Program-made: the position numbers and the translations under genes | Shown: one piece after another, positions 10,679 to 23,845 of the stretch | Numbering within the stretch: position 1 is the stretch's first letter | Layout of the letters: every line of letters starts with the position of its first letter | Assembly: GCF_001659605.2 (NCBI RefSeq) | Contig: NC_035164.2 | Location: forward strand, 23,478,500-23,542,499 | Length of the DNA stretch: 64,000 bases | Origin: Manihot esculenta | Taxonomy: Eukaryota; Streptophyta; Magnoliopsida; Malpighiales; Euphorbiaceae | Reading direction: 5' to 3' | The notes under the pieces: model-generated | What the model saw: the letters and a program-made list of their open reading frames with translations, nothing else | Database searches by the model: none | Told to the model about the DNA's origin: nothing

Positions 10679-13351
10679 TTACGAAATGTTAAGCTTTCCA
10701 AGACCCAAATCCTCCTTGTAGAGTTTCCAGCGAACATTAGCTAATGCAAGTTTCTCTTGAGCTCCAAGCCAATTCACATTAGCTTGCTTGATTTCACTTT
10801 CTAGTTTTTTCCATTCTTCTAAATCTTTGGAAACTTCTTTATTGCTTTTCTCCAACTCAACCAAAACAGACTTCTTATGAGCAACAACATCCTCCTTCTG
10901 TTTAATTAAGAGTTGAATTTGAGCCTCTAATTTTTCTTCTTCTGTTGAAAGTCTTAAGAATTCAGCCTCTTTGGAACTTAGCTCCTCATGCCTCTGTGCC
11001 AATTTTGCATCAAGATCAGCAGTTTTCTCTGACAGAGATGTTCGACGAGCTTGAGCAGTTTCTGCAGTGGTTATAACCATAGGAACACTCTCTTTAAATT
11101 CTGCTAAGCAAGAAAGAAGACCTTGCAAAATTGTCTTCTCATTCAAATCCTTACTATGTTGAATGAGTGTAAGGATAATTCCCTCAATATTGCCATAGGC
11201 ATTAGCTAGTTGTATAGCTTCTAATGGCATATTAAGGAACCCTTTTAATGCTTCTTTTTGTTTCTGAACATCAGGTTTAGATGCTTGGTTTGACATGGAG
11301 GTTTCGCTGCTCATAGTTCTAGTCCTGCTTGCAAGTTCTGTCAAGAGACCTTTAGATGTTGCATGCACATCTTGGGAAGATTTTACAGGCTCTGAGGGAG
11401 GATCCTGCCATGCAAACAAAACAGATACTGAAACTTTAAAATATCAGTTTTAGCTGACAAAGGCAAAACATCTGTGTAGTTTTCTATTTGAGTAGTACTG
11501 TAGAAGGCGGAGGAATCAGCGTCTTCTTTATGATTCGATTTTAAACCGAATCGATCAACTGCTTCACCCTAAAAATAATTACCTTTGGAAGAATCTTTGT
11601 CTCAACAGTCACTGAAGGAGGAGGTGATGACTTGATGACTTCCTTATCGCTGGTGGGAGTAGCAGTAGCTTGAATGCCTTCTTTGGTCTGGTTCAGTGGT
11701 TTAGTGTCTACTTTTGCTTTAGTATCAACTACTTTTTCAGATGAAGGAACCTGGCTTGTTGGTGGTGCAGCCACTGGCTCAGATGGTTTAGTTTCATCCT
11801 TAGCCTCTTGCTTTTTAGGTTCAGGCTTTGAGTAATGCTTGACACTACGAACAAGAATCTCAACTTCAAGTATAAGGGTGTCGCCCACAAGATAACCTTC
11901 AGCAGAATTTTTTATTTTGCTAAGAGGAATAAAAGATGTGAAACCCCAATCTTTCTCAATTGCTTTGAATACATGTTGTGTATCTGCAAAACATGAGAGG
12001 AAAAGACAATGTTATGGGCATTCTCTGCACAATCTAAAAATTTTAATTTTTAGACTAAATTGAGATTAAATTGACACTTTTAGGTTAATTTGAATAAAAA
12101 ATGTAAAATGGGCTGAATTAAACACACTCAATAAATATAGGGGTGGAATTGAAAATTTAATCTTTTTTATTTGGACAAGGATATGTACATATGCTAAATG
12201 AGAGTACCTTTTCTAACAGTTAGACTCTTATTGATTTGATTAATAACTGCAAAGCTAAATTTTGCATCTCTGCTCCATTCTTGCGGCAAACTTGTTGAGT
12301 CGGCGACTGCCAAGTATATTGACAAATAATCCACTTTATTTCCTTTGGGAAAAACAAGCAAACACCTGCCGTAAAGTAAAAAGAGAAAATAATATTTATT
12401 CTGTGTAATATAAAAAAAATTGTTAGTTAAATTTTATGAAGGAATTTATTAATTAGGTTTATTATTTTTGAAAAGTATAAAATTTTAAAAAATTTAATAA
12501 TTAATTTCTTTTTTAGTTTTAGAAAAATTTACTATATATAATTATTGGGTTAACTAAATAATCTAACAGTTTTGTAAAAATATTTACCCATTAATCTTTT
12601 TATATTACAAATATTTTAAATTTTTTATAACACTTAATAATTAAATTTAATGAATAAACTAATTAATAGTTTCTACCTTCCATAATTTTTTTTAAATTTA
12701 CTTTCAAATTGATTAAGAAAAATAACTTTTTTATTAATTTTTAATTATCACACTTAAAAATATTAAATTTTATTATATATTAAAAAATATTTTAATAATC
12801 AATGGGAAATTATTTTTGAAATAAAATAAAATAAAATTATAATAATTAATTAATTTATTAATTATGTATAAAAAAAGTAAATAATAATTTTGGACAACAA
12901 AACAAAAGATGAACAAAAATAATAGGACGAAGAGAGTAAATTTAAAAAAAAATTTACAATTTTTAATATATTTTTTTAAAATTAAAAAATTAATTAATAA
13001 ATATTTTCATATTAAAAATATTACTTTTAACCATTAAATATATCAAAATTTACACGAGATTTTTTAAAAATTATATTAATTATTTATCTTTCAATGAATT
13101 TATTAGTAAATTTTTTAAAATATTAAAAATATTTTTTAAAATTATAAAAATTAATTAATCAATTTTCCATTTTAACCTCAATTGCATCAGAAAGATAAAA
13201 ATAAATAAATAAATAATAATTTGAGGAGAAGAGATGAAGGATACCATTGACAACCGCCAGCATAGAAAACCTCAGAATAAAGTTCTTTTGGAGTCAATGT
13301 GGAGAAATTGTTAATTCTCCATGTGAATTTAAATGGAGTTGCATCCCCCAT
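10679..13351 (-). CDS. MATH domain and coiled-coil protein, copy C (four coding exons, 463 aa)
   Basis: Coding exons on the minus strand: 13351-13245, 12365-12208, 11983-11583 and 11404-10679; all introns are GT-AG and the phases join to a 463-codon frame. The start ATG follows an in-frame upstream TAA in the spliced 5'UTR. Residues about 7-133 form a MATH/TRAF-like domain ([49 protein letters not shown]). Residues 134-222 are a charged, proline-rich linker, and about 335-440 are a strong coiled coil rich in Glu, Lys and Ala. The architecture is that of plant RTM3-type proteins, thought to act as adaptors; no enzyme motif is present and the partner cannot be read from sequence. A 5'UTR exon ends at 14303 and intron 1 lies in the leader. 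Confidence 0.87.
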
Positions 13352-13368
13352 GTTAATTGCTCTAATTC

Positions 13369-14302
13369 CTGCAAAATTAAAAAAAAATATTTTTATTATT
13401 TAAAATAAAAAAAATCAATTCTTTTTAATTTAAAAAAAATTCATTTTAAAAAATTAAAATCTTATATAATTTTATAAAAATTAATCTAAATTATTTTTCA
13501 TAAAATGAATGGGATAAAGTTAATTGTTTTAATAATAATAATAAATTAATGCATATAATTTTAAATAGTTATAATTATGAAATATTTTATTTCTCCAATC
13601 GAATCGGTATATCAATATCAATTCGATTCGAGATTTCATCCAAACTACAATTTAACTCTCGTAGAAGTGTCAGGCCTAAAATCTATCAAAATCTACTAAG
13701 CAAGCTAGCCTATTAGCGTGCAATCCGGTCTACAATCGAGTAGATCGGATTGATGGGCTCGAACTCATCAAAGAGACCTAGCTATACTATGACCCTATCA
13801 GCATGAGTGCTGAAAGAGAATTAAATAGTTGTCTGATAATGATGAGAAAGCAGTTACGTCTGGACGTATGACTCTACATAATAACGACAAATAGCATTGT
13901 AGTAAAGTAACGGTTATGCGTCACTAGATAACAAAATAAAAATGAAAAATAAAAAATGTAAACCATTCATATTAAACTCACTCACACAGAAAAAAATTCT
14001 ACCTTCAAATCATCAGATAATATAAAATTTTCTTACTCATCAGATAATATAAAATTTTCTTACTGACTTTCGCATATAAAAGTATTATATACAACTTTAA
14101 TGTATGAAATAGATAGATTTTAACCATCCATTATAATAAAATACACACAAAAATCACTATAATTAATGAATTTAATAAAATTATTACACATATAATAATA
14201 ATAATAATTTTGAAATATCTCCTTTCATAGGCTATAAATAGCAAATAATGAAATAGTTTATAGAGAAATTTAAGAGAATCAAACAAAGAAAAACATAAAT
14301 AC
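13369..14302 (-). other. Intron 1 (leader intron) of gene C
   Basis: The roughly 930-bp intron in the 5' leader of gene C is bounded by GTATTT at its donor and TTTTGCAG at its acceptor. It has no open frame. Homologous introns are found in D (32232-33156) and E (54308 onward), the latter interrupted by retrotransposon element 2. It is much more diverged between copies than the last exon. Confidence 0.6.
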
Positions 14303-14376
14303 CTTGAAGGATTGGGTGAGAGTGTTAGAAAAAGGCAAGTTCTTGAAAATCACATACTGCAATTATATATAATAAA
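14303..14376 (-). promoter_or_regulatory. Core promoter and 5'UTR exon of gene C
   Basis: TATA-like TTTATTATATATAATT (14361-14376, minus strand) precedes a short exon ending CCTTCAAG|GTATTT at 14303. Splicing to the acceptor TTTGCAG|GAATTAG at 13368 joins the exon to the ATG exon and leaves an in-frame TAA upstream of ATG 13351. The start of transcription, near 14335, is inferred from TATA spacing. Confidence 0.55.
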
Positions 14377-14399
14377 GATAAGCCTCAATTACTTGTAAA

Positions 14400-15230
14400 T
14401 TTATCTTTCCATATTCTGACCAATCTCTTACTTTTCAATTTCCATGATTCTTTCCTTTTGATATCAAGGAATTACTTCCACACTGTGTGTGCTTTATTCC
14501 CTTCCTTTCTTTCCTTAATTATCCTATTAACTTTTTATAATTTATAATGTGGTTTTTCAAATTTATTAAAATTCAAAATTTGTACCCGTTTGTTTCTAAA
14601 AAATAATAATTTATATTTAAAAATATTTTTTTAGAAAATTTTTTCAACAAAATAATTTATTTTATATTTTTTAATTTTAATTTAAAAAATAAAATATATT
14701 AATCATTTATATATATAATTGTTAATAAATTTTTAAAATATAGAAAATGACTTAATTTTTTTAATTAAAAAAATATTTTTTATTAACTAATATTTTTAAG
14801 TGTTTTAAATATTAAAACATATAAAAAATTATTTATGTGAAAAGTATTTTCTACAAAATAAATGGAGCTTTAGTTATTATTATTTTAATGAAAAATAATT
14901 TAATATTTAAGATACTATTTTGTTAAAATAGTCGCTCTGTTGAATCTCGTTATTAAATTATATCAATTTAATTATTTAAAAGTAGGTTAATCTTTTTAAT
15001 TTTAATAATTTATATAATTTAATTTTTATAATTTTAATATTAATAATAATTTATTCTCTTTAATTTATTTTAATTTTTTAATTAACAGTTGGCTAATGAT
15101 AAATTTAATAAAAAAATTATTTTATTAATAAAATAAATATTTAAAGTTTAAATTATCTACTACTAAAAAAATATAAATTAAATTATAGATTTTGTTAAAT
15201 TTAAGAAATTATACTATAAATTACACCACG
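14400..15230. other. AT-rich upstream region of gene C
   Basis: AT-rich DNA resembling 431-1140 and 33241-33915 for about 700 bp, including the conserved stretch with CACTGTGTGTGCTTTATTCCC. Beyond that it loses similarity. No gene seen. Confidence 0.5.
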
Positions 15231-15351
15231 TTTTCCTCTCTTTTTTTTTTTTCTTTTGGTGCATTTTCCCAATATTAAATTGAATAATGGAATTGCCATA
15301 AAATAAAATTATATTTTAATATAAAAATTAAATTATTACAATATGCCATGT

Positions 15352-15755
15352 GCGTTTGAGTCCCTGATCTTTAATATATTATTATAAAATCTCTCATCTT
15401 TACAATTATTGCATAAAAATCTCTATCTTTAAAAATAATATTTAAAAATCCCTGATCTTTATGAAGGTTTCATAAAAATCCTTCAGATCATTTTTAATTT
15501 ATTTGTCCAAGAAAATTGATATGTAAAAATATCACTGTATAAAAAATAAAAAATAAAAAATAAATATATGCAAAAGGAGAAATATTGTTAATATTTTAAG
15601 TGGTTTGAATATTTTTTAATTTTTATAATGTAAAACTGCTATGTATAAGTTCTGGAAAATATATGAGTACAAAATAGTTTAAGGGATTTTTATATAATAT
15701 ATTTAAAAATGGAGAGGTTTTGTGATAATAAATTAAAAATGTGGAACTCAAATGC
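15352..15755. repeat. Inverted-repeat element, MITE-like
   Basis: The left end GCGTTTGAGTCCC followed by ATAAAATCTCTC is mirrored on the right by GAGAGGTTTTGTGATAATA and GGAACTCAAATGC. The arms are about 50-60 bp and imperfect, and enclose about 290 bp of AT-rich DNA with internal copies of AAAAATCCCT. No transposase and no clear target duplication, so this is a candidate non-autonomous element only. Confidence 0.4.
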
Positions 15756-16260
15756 AATAATCTATCAAATTGAGGATGATAGCAAAGCCACCCACTTTTT
15801 ACTGGAACTCGGTTAAAGTGTGCATGCTTATATATAATAAGATTTTGGCTAAAAAAAAAATTTCGGCTTAAAAAAATTATAACTTTGTGGTTTTGTTGTA
15901 TATTTTGTTTTCAGAAAAGATCAGCAATATGGTAAGTAAACCGAGAATAGAAGTTTCTTTAATATATTTAAAGCATCTTATTTTTCTATAAAGAATTATT
16001 TTAAAAAAAATAGAGAAATGAAAGTGCAGTAAATTGAAAATTTAAAAGAGCGGTTTAAATAAAAGTTAGAGCAAAAACAAAGATTCATTGAGTTAAAAAT
16101 TAAAAGGGTGGCTCAAGAATGAGTTAAGGTCTAAAGAGTGCAGAAAAGATAAAGTATAGGCCGAAAACCATTATACTATCATAGTCTATTATTTGAGGTC
16201 TCTCCCACAGCTTATCTTAGAATTTGGATGAACATCTTCAAGAAGAAAGATCCCCAGTGA
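15756..16260. other. Intergenic spacer, no gene recognised
   Basis: Host DNA left of retrotransposon element 1. No open frame or repeat of note. The last five bases before the element (16261-16265, ATAAG) are the target duplication. Confidence 0.5.
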
Positions 16261-16265
16261 ATAAG

Positions 16266-18517
16266 TGTAATACCCGGCTAGACCCCGGTATCGGAATTCC
16301 TACGTTCCGGCGGATTTTCCGTTGGAATCCGGGATTCGAGGATGTCGGAGCTTGCCCTAAGGGTATTAGAGAGGTTTTTAAAATGGTTTTATCAAGTTTG
16401 CATGATTTTGAGTTAAGAAAATTGAGTTTTGAAATGAACAGGCCAAGGGGACAAAAGCCAGGTTCGGCCGCCGAAGGTGAAGTTCGGCCGCCGAAGGTTG
16501 CATGGTTTCGCATGCACGTTAGGCCGCCGAAGGAAGAGTCGGTTGGCCACTACAAAAGCCCCTTTGCCCGAGACTTGAGTGTTAAACACTCTGTTTTTGG
16601 GTCAAAGGTGGGTTCAAGCTCTCCTTGGTGTGATTTCTCATGTTTTCCTCAAATCTTGCATGTTTTAACTTGATTTGAGCTTTGTTTTAGAGTTTTGAGC
16701 AAAAGGAAGCAAAGTTGAGCACTTGGAGATTTTGATTGAGTTTTCCCCCATCTCCAAGCTTGGATCATCAATCCTCTAGTTCTTCAAGAGGTAAGCATGG
16801 ATCCTCACCTCCCCTTATGTTTAAAGCAAGTTTTAAGAAGTTTTGGAGAGTTTTATGGCATGTTTTGGGGTATAAGCATGAGTTTGAGCATATGTTGAGC
16901 ATATGCGTGTTGTAGTTGTTTTTGGGGCTTGAGCTAGGTTTTAGGCCTCTATATGCATGAGATATGTTATAGGTTAGTTGAGAAGTGTTGGTATGCATGT
17001 TGGGTGTTTGATAGGATTTTGGAGGCTGAGAGCATGAGTTGTGCTGGATTCTGCCTTTCTGGAGAATCCAGGTTCGGCCGCCGAAGCAAGGTTCGGCCGC
17101 CGAACCCCTTGTGGAGGCAGTTTCGGCTGTCAAACCTTGCCCCCGAAAGCTAGGCTTTCGGGTAAGAAAGGGACTTTCGGCCGCCGAAAGAGGGAGTTCG
17201 GCCGCCGAAAGTGCATGAGTTTCGTCTCTGGACGAGACTTTCGGCCGCCGAAGGTGCCGCCGAACATGCATGAGTTTCGTCTCTGGAGGGGTTTTCGGCC
17301 GCCGAACCAGCCGCCGAAAGTGCCCTGTCCAGCTTTCTTTTGCCTATTTTTCCATGCATGCCTATGATGTTTTAGAGGGGTTTTGGGGAGATATTAAGAG
17401 TTCTGTTTAAGTAAGTTTGGTCCTCATTTGAGTCCACCTGTGTAGGTGCGGACCCGAGGAACCAAGGAGGCCCACAGAGTTAGAATTACAGAGACTGCTC
17501 AGCAGGTGACAGAGGTGAGTGGAACAAAACTGTGTTTAAAGGTAAATGACTGTTTTAGCATGATTCATGCATCATTAATGCCATGTTTATGTAGGATGCT
17601 TTGCATTAGTATTCACCAAGTTGATGCATTGCATTATTACTTGTATATGTGGATTGGACCGAGGCGACTCCAATAGCCCATAAGTCTGTCATTATTGTAT
17701 GTCCTGTGTGAGCTCCTTTGGGGCCGGGCATTTAACTTGGATAAGTCCTGTGAGAGCCCTTATAGGGTCGGGCACCATGAGTAGTTAGTGAAAGACCTGT
17801 GTGAGCTCCTTTGGGGGCCGGGCACTGACAGAGGGAGTTTTGGGGTCATGTCCAATCCGAGATGTGAAATGTTTGTGCAGTGATGCATCATATGATAGCA
17901 TGTTTTAAATGTGTTTGTTTTATGGTTTCCGCTCACTGGGCTTTAGCAGCTCATCCCTCTCCCTAACCCCATTTTTCAGGGCCTCAGAGAAGAGAAAGAG
18001 AAAGAGAAAGCAAGGGTAAAAGTATATGTAATAGCATAGAGTAATGGACATGATGTACAGTACAGAGTTTATGTAATGTATAGAAATGATGTATTAGCAA
18101 GTTATGAGTTATCGAATTGTGCTTGGCCCAAGTGTATGTTTCTCCCGTTGCACATGATCAATTTATGGTTGAGATAATGTTGTTATGATACGCTAGGCTT
18201 GGTGCATGGTAGTCTTTCTATCTCTGTATTTACTGTATGGTACCATAGCAGGTATCACTCTTCGAGTGCATACAGACAGAGCATGCATAGTCCAGGCTTA
18301 GTTGATGAGAAAAGTTTCAAGAAAAGAACAGTTAGAAAAGTAAAGAAAAAAAAAATAATACGATAGAGAGAGTACGTGACAGTTTTACGTTTAACTGTGA
18401 TCATGTATGGGATTTATCAGGTACACAGAGTTGACAGTAGGCTTACTACGGGTCCCGGCGGCCTTAAGCCGATCTGGATCCTAGTGCCGGTGATGGTCCG
18501 GTAAGCGGGCTGTTACA
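16266..18517 (+). repeat. 5' LTR of element 1 (2252 bp)
   Basis: Begins TGTAATACCCGGCTAG, ends GGGCTGTTACA. Contains 13-mer arrays at 16463-16535 and 17070-17325, a TATA-like TACAAAA at 16551, donor-like AAGAG|GTAAG at 16791, acceptor-like TGTGTAG ending 17445, donor-like AGAG|GTGAGT at 17515, a stem-loop array at 17701-17825, acceptor-like TTTTTCAG ending 17979 and a GA-rich microsatellite at 17986-18010. Transcription probably starts near 16580, which leaves a leader of about 2.2 kb before the Gag start. Confidence 0.93.
17701..17825 (+). repeat. Tandem stem-loop array in the element 1 LTR (three units)
   Basis: Three units open G(T/A)CCTGTG and close CGGGCA(C/T). The outer stem pairs GTCCTG with CGGGCAC (one bulge, one G-T). 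An inner stem pairs GCTCC with GGGGC in units 1 and 3 but GCCCT with AGGGT in unit 2, so both arms changed together. The position in the LTR equals that of the arrays in the other LTR families. The array is deleted from the 3' LTR of this element. Confidence 0.7.
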
Positions 18518-18520
18518 GAT

Positions 18521-18532
18521 TGGTATCAGAGC
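18521..18532 (+). other. Primer binding site of element 1
   Basis: TGGTATCAGAGC lies three bases after the LTR end and matches the complement of the 3' end of plant initiator methionine tRNA, the usual primer for chromoviruses. The same 12-mer occurs at 57082 in element 2. Confidence 0.9.
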
Positions 18533-18789
18533 ATAGGGCCTCTAGAGTACGGTGTGCTGAGCTAAGATGCTCAGGGATTAGAGAGATCTCACATCGGAAA
18601 GAGGTTGTATTAGAGGGCAAGCACAAGGAAGATCATGTCCACTAGGATAGGATGTTGAGTCCTGTCTTGATGTTGTGTAATGCCATGATTTTATGCATGT
18701 GCATTTTATGCTATGCTATAAGTTGAGGGTTCATGTGTTTACATGGATCATATGATGCTAAAGTTTATGTTATGTTTTCAGAAGCGAAG

Positions 18790-21700
18790 ATGAGAGGAAC
18801 CCGTCGATCAGCTAGATTGACTGGAGCTCCGCCCGAGAATGAGGGTATGGAAGGGCGTCCCCCTGCTTTGCCAAGAGCTATGTCCCAAAGGGCAGGTAGA
18901 GAAAGATCATCAAGGGACCCTAGAAGGTCGTTTGATGAAGGTAGGAGGGAAACAGAACAGAGAAGAAGATCTAGTGATACAAGGGAAGAGATGGAAGTGG
19001 ATCCCAGAAGGGATGGAGGGTTAGGTGTTGGCATGACAGAGGAGGATGTGGGATCATCACAGGGAGGCGGTCAGGCCTCGGGGTATGGTTATCCACCCCA
19101 CTATCAGCCCTACCCACCGGGCCCAGGATATTCGATGGGAGGCACATCGGAGTATCCTAGTTTTCACCCATATCCTACATATATGCCTTATCCACCGTAT
19201 TACCCCCCATATCCACCATATCCCATGTATCCACCCTCACCTTTTTACCCCAGTCCAACATATCCTACACCAGAGAGTTCTGCACCTCCCCCACCACCAC
19301 CACCAGTGGTAGAACCAGAAGCCCCAGTTATCCAAACACCTCAACCTGGCCCATCTGTGAGGAGCAGGGTAAAGATGACTGATTACCTAAAGTTAGATGC
19401 TCCTAAGTACCAATCAGGAGATGATCCGTTTGAGTACATCAAAGCAGTCAAGCTGATAGCAGATGAGCTAGGGGCAGATGATATCAGAGCCATTCAGATG
19501 GCAGGGTTCACTTTAAAATGTAAGAAGGCAAAGGAATGGTTTAGCGTCTATGTGGACCCGAGGTTGGATAACATGTCTTGGGAGGAGTTTGCTAATGAGT
19601 TTGCCGGATGGGCGTTCCCAGATAGCTCGAAAGAGCTAAAGATGATCGAGTTTGAGCAGCTCAAGCAGACAGAGGATATGAGTATTGATGAGTTTACTGA
19701 CAGGTTTATGGAGTTGCTGCGGTATGCAGGACAGGCCTATGATACTGAACAGAAAAAGGCCAGGAGGTATGCTATGAAACTGCATTCCAGGTATTCCTCC
19801 TTGATCCATGCAGCCGAGAGGGAGAGTTTCCACACCGTGGTGGATTTAGCACGGAGAATGGAGGCTAGTGCCATTATACAGGGTACAGTAAAACAGCAGC
19901 CGGCACAGTCTTCTGATTCAAAGACCCCAGGTAGGGGTAAATCAGATCCCTCTTCACAAGGTGCAGCAGCTTCCAGTGGTAAGAAGTGGAGTGGTTCCAC
20001 TCAGAAGTCGAGGAAGAATAAGTTCTGGAACAAGATTAAAGCAGGTCTGGGATTAGGCAGTGGCATGAGTTCAGGCTCAGAGGTTCCAGTGTGTGGCAGG
20101 TGCGGTAAGGCGCACAGAGGAGTTTGTCGTTTGGGGATGACAGGATGTTATAGGTGTGGCCAGGAGGGACACATAGCTCGTGAGTGCCCTCAGGCATCTT
20201 TCACGGCACCATCCCAGCAGACAGCTCCAGCTAGCATGCCACAGCCACCAGCTTCAGTTATGACGCAGGGCAGAGGCAGAGGGAGAGGGTCAGCCTCTTC
20301 ATCTGCAGGTCCCCGAGGTGGAGGTCCGTCAGCTCCTGCGCGGATTTTCACGATGACACAGCAGGAGGCAAACACTTCTAACACCGTGGTGTCAGGTACT
20401 CTTCTCATTGGGTGTTCTGAGGTGTATGCTTTGTTAGACCCTGGTGCTTCGCATTCCTTTGTTGCTCCCAGAGCCATAGAGAGAGTGGGTTTGATGACGT
20501 CTGGGTTAGAGTGTCCCCTATGGGTCAGTGGCCCTAAGTGTGATCCATCGTTGGCAGAGACAGTCTGTCGACATAGTCCAGTGTTTATAGAGGGTAGATG
20601 CCTTCCAGCTGACCTTGTGGTTCTAGAGTTGACAGATTTTGAGGTCATTCTAGGGATGGATTGGCTATCTGCATATGGTGCTACCTTGGACTGTAGAGAC
20701 AAGGTAGTTAAGTTCAGAGATGAGGATGGATCTGAGTTTGTCTTCAGAGGAGACAGGAGGGGCACGCCTAGAGGTCTGATATCAGCCCTACAGGCTCGTA
20801 GGTTGCTCAGGAGGGGATGTCAGGGGTATCTAGCTCATGTGAGAGAGCTAGACAGTCAGGTTAGGGACCCCAGTTCAGTGCCCGTAGTCAGAGAGTTCCC
20901 AGATGTGTTTCCAGATGAGCTTCCAGGACTACCACCTGATAGGGAAATAGAGTTCGAGATAGAGTTAATGTCTGGTACCAGACCGATCTCTATTCCTCCC
21001 TACAGGGTGGCACCAGCAGAGCTTAAGGAGTTGAAAGAGCAGCTACAGGAGTTGGTAGAAAAGGGTTTTATCCGTCCAAGTACCTCACCCTGGGGTGCTC
21101 CAGTCTTGTTTGTCAGAAAGAAGGATGGATCCCTTAGACTTTGTATCGACTACAGGCAGTTGAACAAAGTCACTACCAAGAATAAGTATCCTCTACCCAG
21201 GATCGATGATCTATTCGACCAGCTAGCAGGAGCAGGTTGTTTTTCTAAGATAGATCTGAGATCGGGCTATCATCAGCTGAGAATCAGGGAAGAGGATGTA
21301 CCTAAGACAGCTTTCAGAACCAGGTATGGGCATTATGAGTTCTTAGTGATGCCGTTCGGGTTAACTAATGCCCCTGCAGCATTCATGGATCTCATGAATC
21401 GAGTTTTCAGAGAGTACCTGGATCACTTTGTTAGTGTCTTCATAGATGATATCTTGGTGTATTCCAGGAATGCAGAGGAACATGCCCATCATCTGCGGAT
21501 AGTCCTGCAAACCATGAGAGAGCATGGTTTGTATGCCAAGTTCTCCAAGTGTGAGTTCTGGCTAAGGAGCATTTCATTCTTGGGGCATGTAGTGTCAGAT
21601 CAAGGTATAGCAGTAGACCCCAAGAAGATTGAGGCAGTAGCCAACTGGCCTAGACCCACCACAGTGACAGAGGTCAAGAGTTTCTTGGGTTTAGCAGGCT

Positions 21701-23781
21701 ACTATCGGAGGTTCGTTCAGGACTTCTCCAAGATAGCAGCTCCTATGACCAGATTAACCAGAAAGAACCAGAGATTTACATGGTCTGACCAATGTGAAGA
21801 GAGTTTCGAAGAGTTAAAGAGAAGATTAACTTCAGCACCGGTGTTAGCTCTGCCTATTAGTGGTGAGGACTTCACAGTGTTCTGTGATGCATCCCGAGTG
21901 GGATTAGGTTGTGTGTTAATGCAGAATGACAAAGTAATAGCTTATGCTTCGAGACAGCTGAAGAAGCACGAGCTGAACTATCCAACACACGATCTTGAGA
22001 TGGCAGCTGTTATCTTTGCACTCAAGATGTGGAGGCATTACCTCTATGGGGTAAAATGTGAGATCTTTACAGATCATAAGAGCCTACAGCACATTCTGAG
22101 TCAGAGAGAGTTAAACTTGAGGCAGAGACGGTGGGTGGAATTGCTTAGTGATTATGATTGCAGGATCCAGTATCATCCGGGAAAGGCAAATGTTGTAGCC
22201 GATGCCTTAAGCCGGAAATCACTAGGCAGTTTATCTCACATTACAGCAGAGAGGAGGCCGGTAGTGAAGGACTTCTACAGGTTAGTTGAGGAAGGGCTAC
22301 AGTTAGAGTTAACTGGTACAGGTGCGTTGATTGCACAGATGAGAGTTACACCCGTGTTTCTGGAGCAGGTGGCTCAGAAACAACATGAGGACCTAGTGTT
22401 GGTCAAAATTGCCAGTACTGTTCAGTCAGGCAAGAGCGAAGAGTTCAGATTCGACGACCAAGGGATTCTCCGATACGGGCATAGACTATGTGTACCAGAT
22501 GACATCAGTTTGAAAGGAGACATTATGAGGGAAGCTCATAATGCGCGATATAGCATTCACCCTGGAGCCACCAAGATGTATCAAGATCTGAAGAAAGTTT
22601 ATTGGTGGCCAGCAATGAAGAGAGAAGTGGCACAGTTTGTGTCAGCCTGCGAGATATGTCAAAGGGTGAAGCTAGAGCACCAGAAGCCGGCTGGAATGCT
22701 TAACCCACTACCGATTCCAGAATGGAAATGGGAGAACATAGCGATGGATTTTGTAGTGGGGTTACCGGTAACGTCCAACAGACTAGACTCCATATGGGTG
22801 ATAGTGGATAGACTGACTAAATCTGCTCACTTCATTCCTGTCAGGAGTGGCTATTCTGTGGACAAGCTAGCGCAGGTATATGTTGAGGAAGTTGTGAGGT
22901 TGCACGGGGCTCCTGTTTCTATAGTGTCTGACAGAGGACCCCAGTTGACCTCCAGGTTTTGGCGAAGTCTGCAAGAGGCTATGGGCACAAGGTTAGACTT
23001 CAGCACTGCTTTCCATCCACAGACTGACGGACAGTCAGAGAGGACCATCCAGACCATAGAAGACATGCTCAGAATGTGTGTGCTAGATTTTGGCGGTTCT
23101 TGGAGGCAGCATCTACCCTTAGTGGAGTTTGCCTACAACAATAGTCATCATGCTAGCATAGGGATGGCTCCATATGAAGCTTTATATGGGAGGAAGTGCA
23201 GGTCACCAGTTTGTTGGGAAGAGGTTGGAGAAAGGTCCCTAGCAGGGCCGAAATTAGTAGAGATCACGAACAGAGTGGTGCCCATCATCAGAGAGAGGCT
23301 CAAGACTGCTGTTAGCCGGCAGAAGAGCTATGCAGACGTTCGCAGGAAGCACATAGAGTTTGAGGAGGGGGATCTAGTCTTGCTAAAGGTGTCTCCAATG
23401 AAAGGGGTGGTTCGTTTTGGGAGGAAAGGTAAGCTAGCTCCACGGTACATCGGGCCTTTTGAGATTTTGCAGAAGGTCGGGAATGTGTCGTATAAGCTAG
23501 ATTTGCCTACGTCTATGGAAAGAATCCATCCAGTCTTCCATGTTTCTATGCTACGAAAGTTTGTGTCAGATCCGAGTAAAGTTCTTAGCGAACCAGATGT
23601 GGAGATCCTAGGAGATCTCACCTATGTAGAGCAGCCAGTACGGATCATGGACACCCAGATCAGAAAGCTAAGGAACAAGGAGATCCCGATGGTGAAAGTC
23701 CTCTGGAACCACCATAATATAGAAGAGTGCACCTGGGAGACAAGGGAGTCTATGCTCCAACAGTACCCCCAGCTCTTTTGA
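18790..23781 (+). CDS. Gag-Pol polyprotein of element 1 (1663 aa from MRGTRR)
   Basis: A single open frame encodes a complete retrotransposon polyprotein. I chose the ATG at 18790 because [12 protein letters not shown] is shared with element 2, whereas the 19 codons upstream are not well conserved and lie behind an acceptor-like TTTTCAG. In order: a Pro/Tyr-rich tract (about 110-175), the Gag core (about 195-380), a CCHC knuckle [15 protein letters not shown] (about 453), protease [10 protein letters not shown] (about 550), RT with YRQLNK (about 787) and FIDDILVYS (about 884), RNase H (FCDAS, TDHKSL), integrase with its zinc finger (H...CEICQR, about 1257-1290) and D-D-E in MDF, SDRG and QSERT, then a chromodomain-like end ([14 protein letters not shown]). 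No frameshift or stop, so it is potentially active. Confidence 0.95.
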   Translation: MRGTRRSARLTGAPPENEGMEGRPPALPRAMSQRAGRERSSRDPRRSFDEGRRETEQRRRSSDTREEMEVDPRRDGGLGVGMTEEDVGSSQGGGQASGYGYPPHYQPYPPGPGYSMGGTSEYPSFHPYPTYMPYPPYYPPYPPYPMYPPSPFYPSPTYPTPESSAPPPPPPPVVEPEAPVIQTPQPGPSVRSRVKMTDYLKLDAPKYQSGDDPFEYIKAVKLIADELGADDIRAIQMAGFTLKCKKAKEWFSVYVDPRLDNMSWEEFANEFAGWAFPDSSKELKMIEFEQLKQTEDMSIDEFTDRFMELLRYAGQAYDTEQKKARRYAMKLHSRYSSLIHAAERESFHTVVDLARRMEASAIIQGTVKQQPAQSSDSKTPGRGKSDPSSQGAAASSGKKWSGSTQKSRKNKFWNKIKAGLGLGSGMSSGSEVPVCGRCGKAHRGVCRLGMTGCYRCGQEGHIARECPQASFTAPSQQTAPASMPQPPASVMTQGRGRGRGSASSSAGPRGGGPSAPARIFTMTQQEANTSNTVVSGTLLIGCSEVYALLDPGASHSFVAPRAIERVGLMTSGLECPLWVSGPKCDPSLAETVCRHSPVFIEGRCLPADLVVLELTDFEVILGMDWLSAYGATLDCRDKVVKFRDEDGSEFVFRGDRRGTPRGLISALQARRLLRRGCQGYLAHVRELDSQVRDPSSVPVVREFPDVFPDELPGLPPDREIEFEIELMSGTRPISIPPYRVAPAELKELKEQLQELVEKGFIRPSTSPWGAPVLFVRKKDGSLRLCIDYRQLNKVTTKNKYPLPRIDDLFDQLAGAGCFSKIDLRSGYHQLRIREEDVPKTAFRTRYGHYEFLVMPFGLTNAPAAFMDLMNRVFREYLDHFVSVFIDDILVYSRNAEEHAHHLRIVLQTMREHGLYAKFSKCEFWLRSISFLGHVVSDQGIAVDPKKIEAVANWPRPTTVTEVKSFLGLAGYYRRFVQDFSKIAAPMTRLTRKNQRFTWSDQCEESFEELKRRLTSAPVLALPISGEDFTVFCDASRVGLGCVLMQNDKVIAYASRQLKKHELNYPTHDLEMAAVIFALKMWRHYLYGVKCEIFTDHKSLQHILSQRELNLRQRRWVELLSDYDCRIQYHPGKANVVADALSRKSLGSLSHITAERRPVVKDFYRLVEEGLQLELTGTGALIAQMRVTPVFLEQVAQKQHEDLVLVKIASTVQSGKSEEFRFDDQGILRYGHRLCVPDDISLKGDIMREAHNARYSIHPGATKMYQDLKKVYWWPAMKREVAQFVSACEICQRVKLEHQKPAGMLNPLPIPEWKWENIAMDFVVGLPVTSNRLDSIWVIVDRLTKSAHFIPVRSGYSVDKLAQVYVEEVVRLHGAPVSIVSDRGPQLTSRFWRSLQEAMGTRLDFSTAFHPQTDGQSERTIQTIEDMLRMCVLDFGGSWRQHLPLVEFAYNNSHHASIGMAPYEALYGRKCRSPVCWEEVGERSLAGPKLVEITNRVVPIIRERLKTAVSRQKSYADVRRKHIEFEEGDLVLLKVSPMKGVVRFGRKGKLAPRYIGPFEILQKVGNVSYKLDLPTSMERIHPVFHVSMLRKFVSDPSKVLSEPDVEILGDLTYVEQPVRIMDTQIRKLRNKEIPMVKVLWNHHNIEECTWETRESMLQQYPQLF

Positions 23782-23845
23782 GGTTAGTTCTAGTTTCTTT
23801 TGTTCTTTATGTGCCTTATGTTTTGAGTATGTTTGAGTTAGAGAG

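Noticed and set aside
16224..16673. Plus-strand frame of 149 codons at the start of the element 1 LTR
   Set aside because: It begins in host DNA and runs across the LTR border through the 13-mer array. The LTR part reappears at 23883 onward with a different start, so it is not a gene.
18733..18789. Upstream ATG extending the element 1 polyprotein by 19 codons (and 57261-57350 in element 2)
   Set aside because: The extension is poorly conserved between the elements and precedes an acceptor-like TTTTCAG. The shared MRGTRR start is more likely.
20439..20470. DPGAS in the protease site instead of the common DSGA or DTGA as a disabling mutation
   Set aside because: Both elements share it, and Pro at this position is common in plant Ty3/gypsy proteases, so it is a lineage feature.
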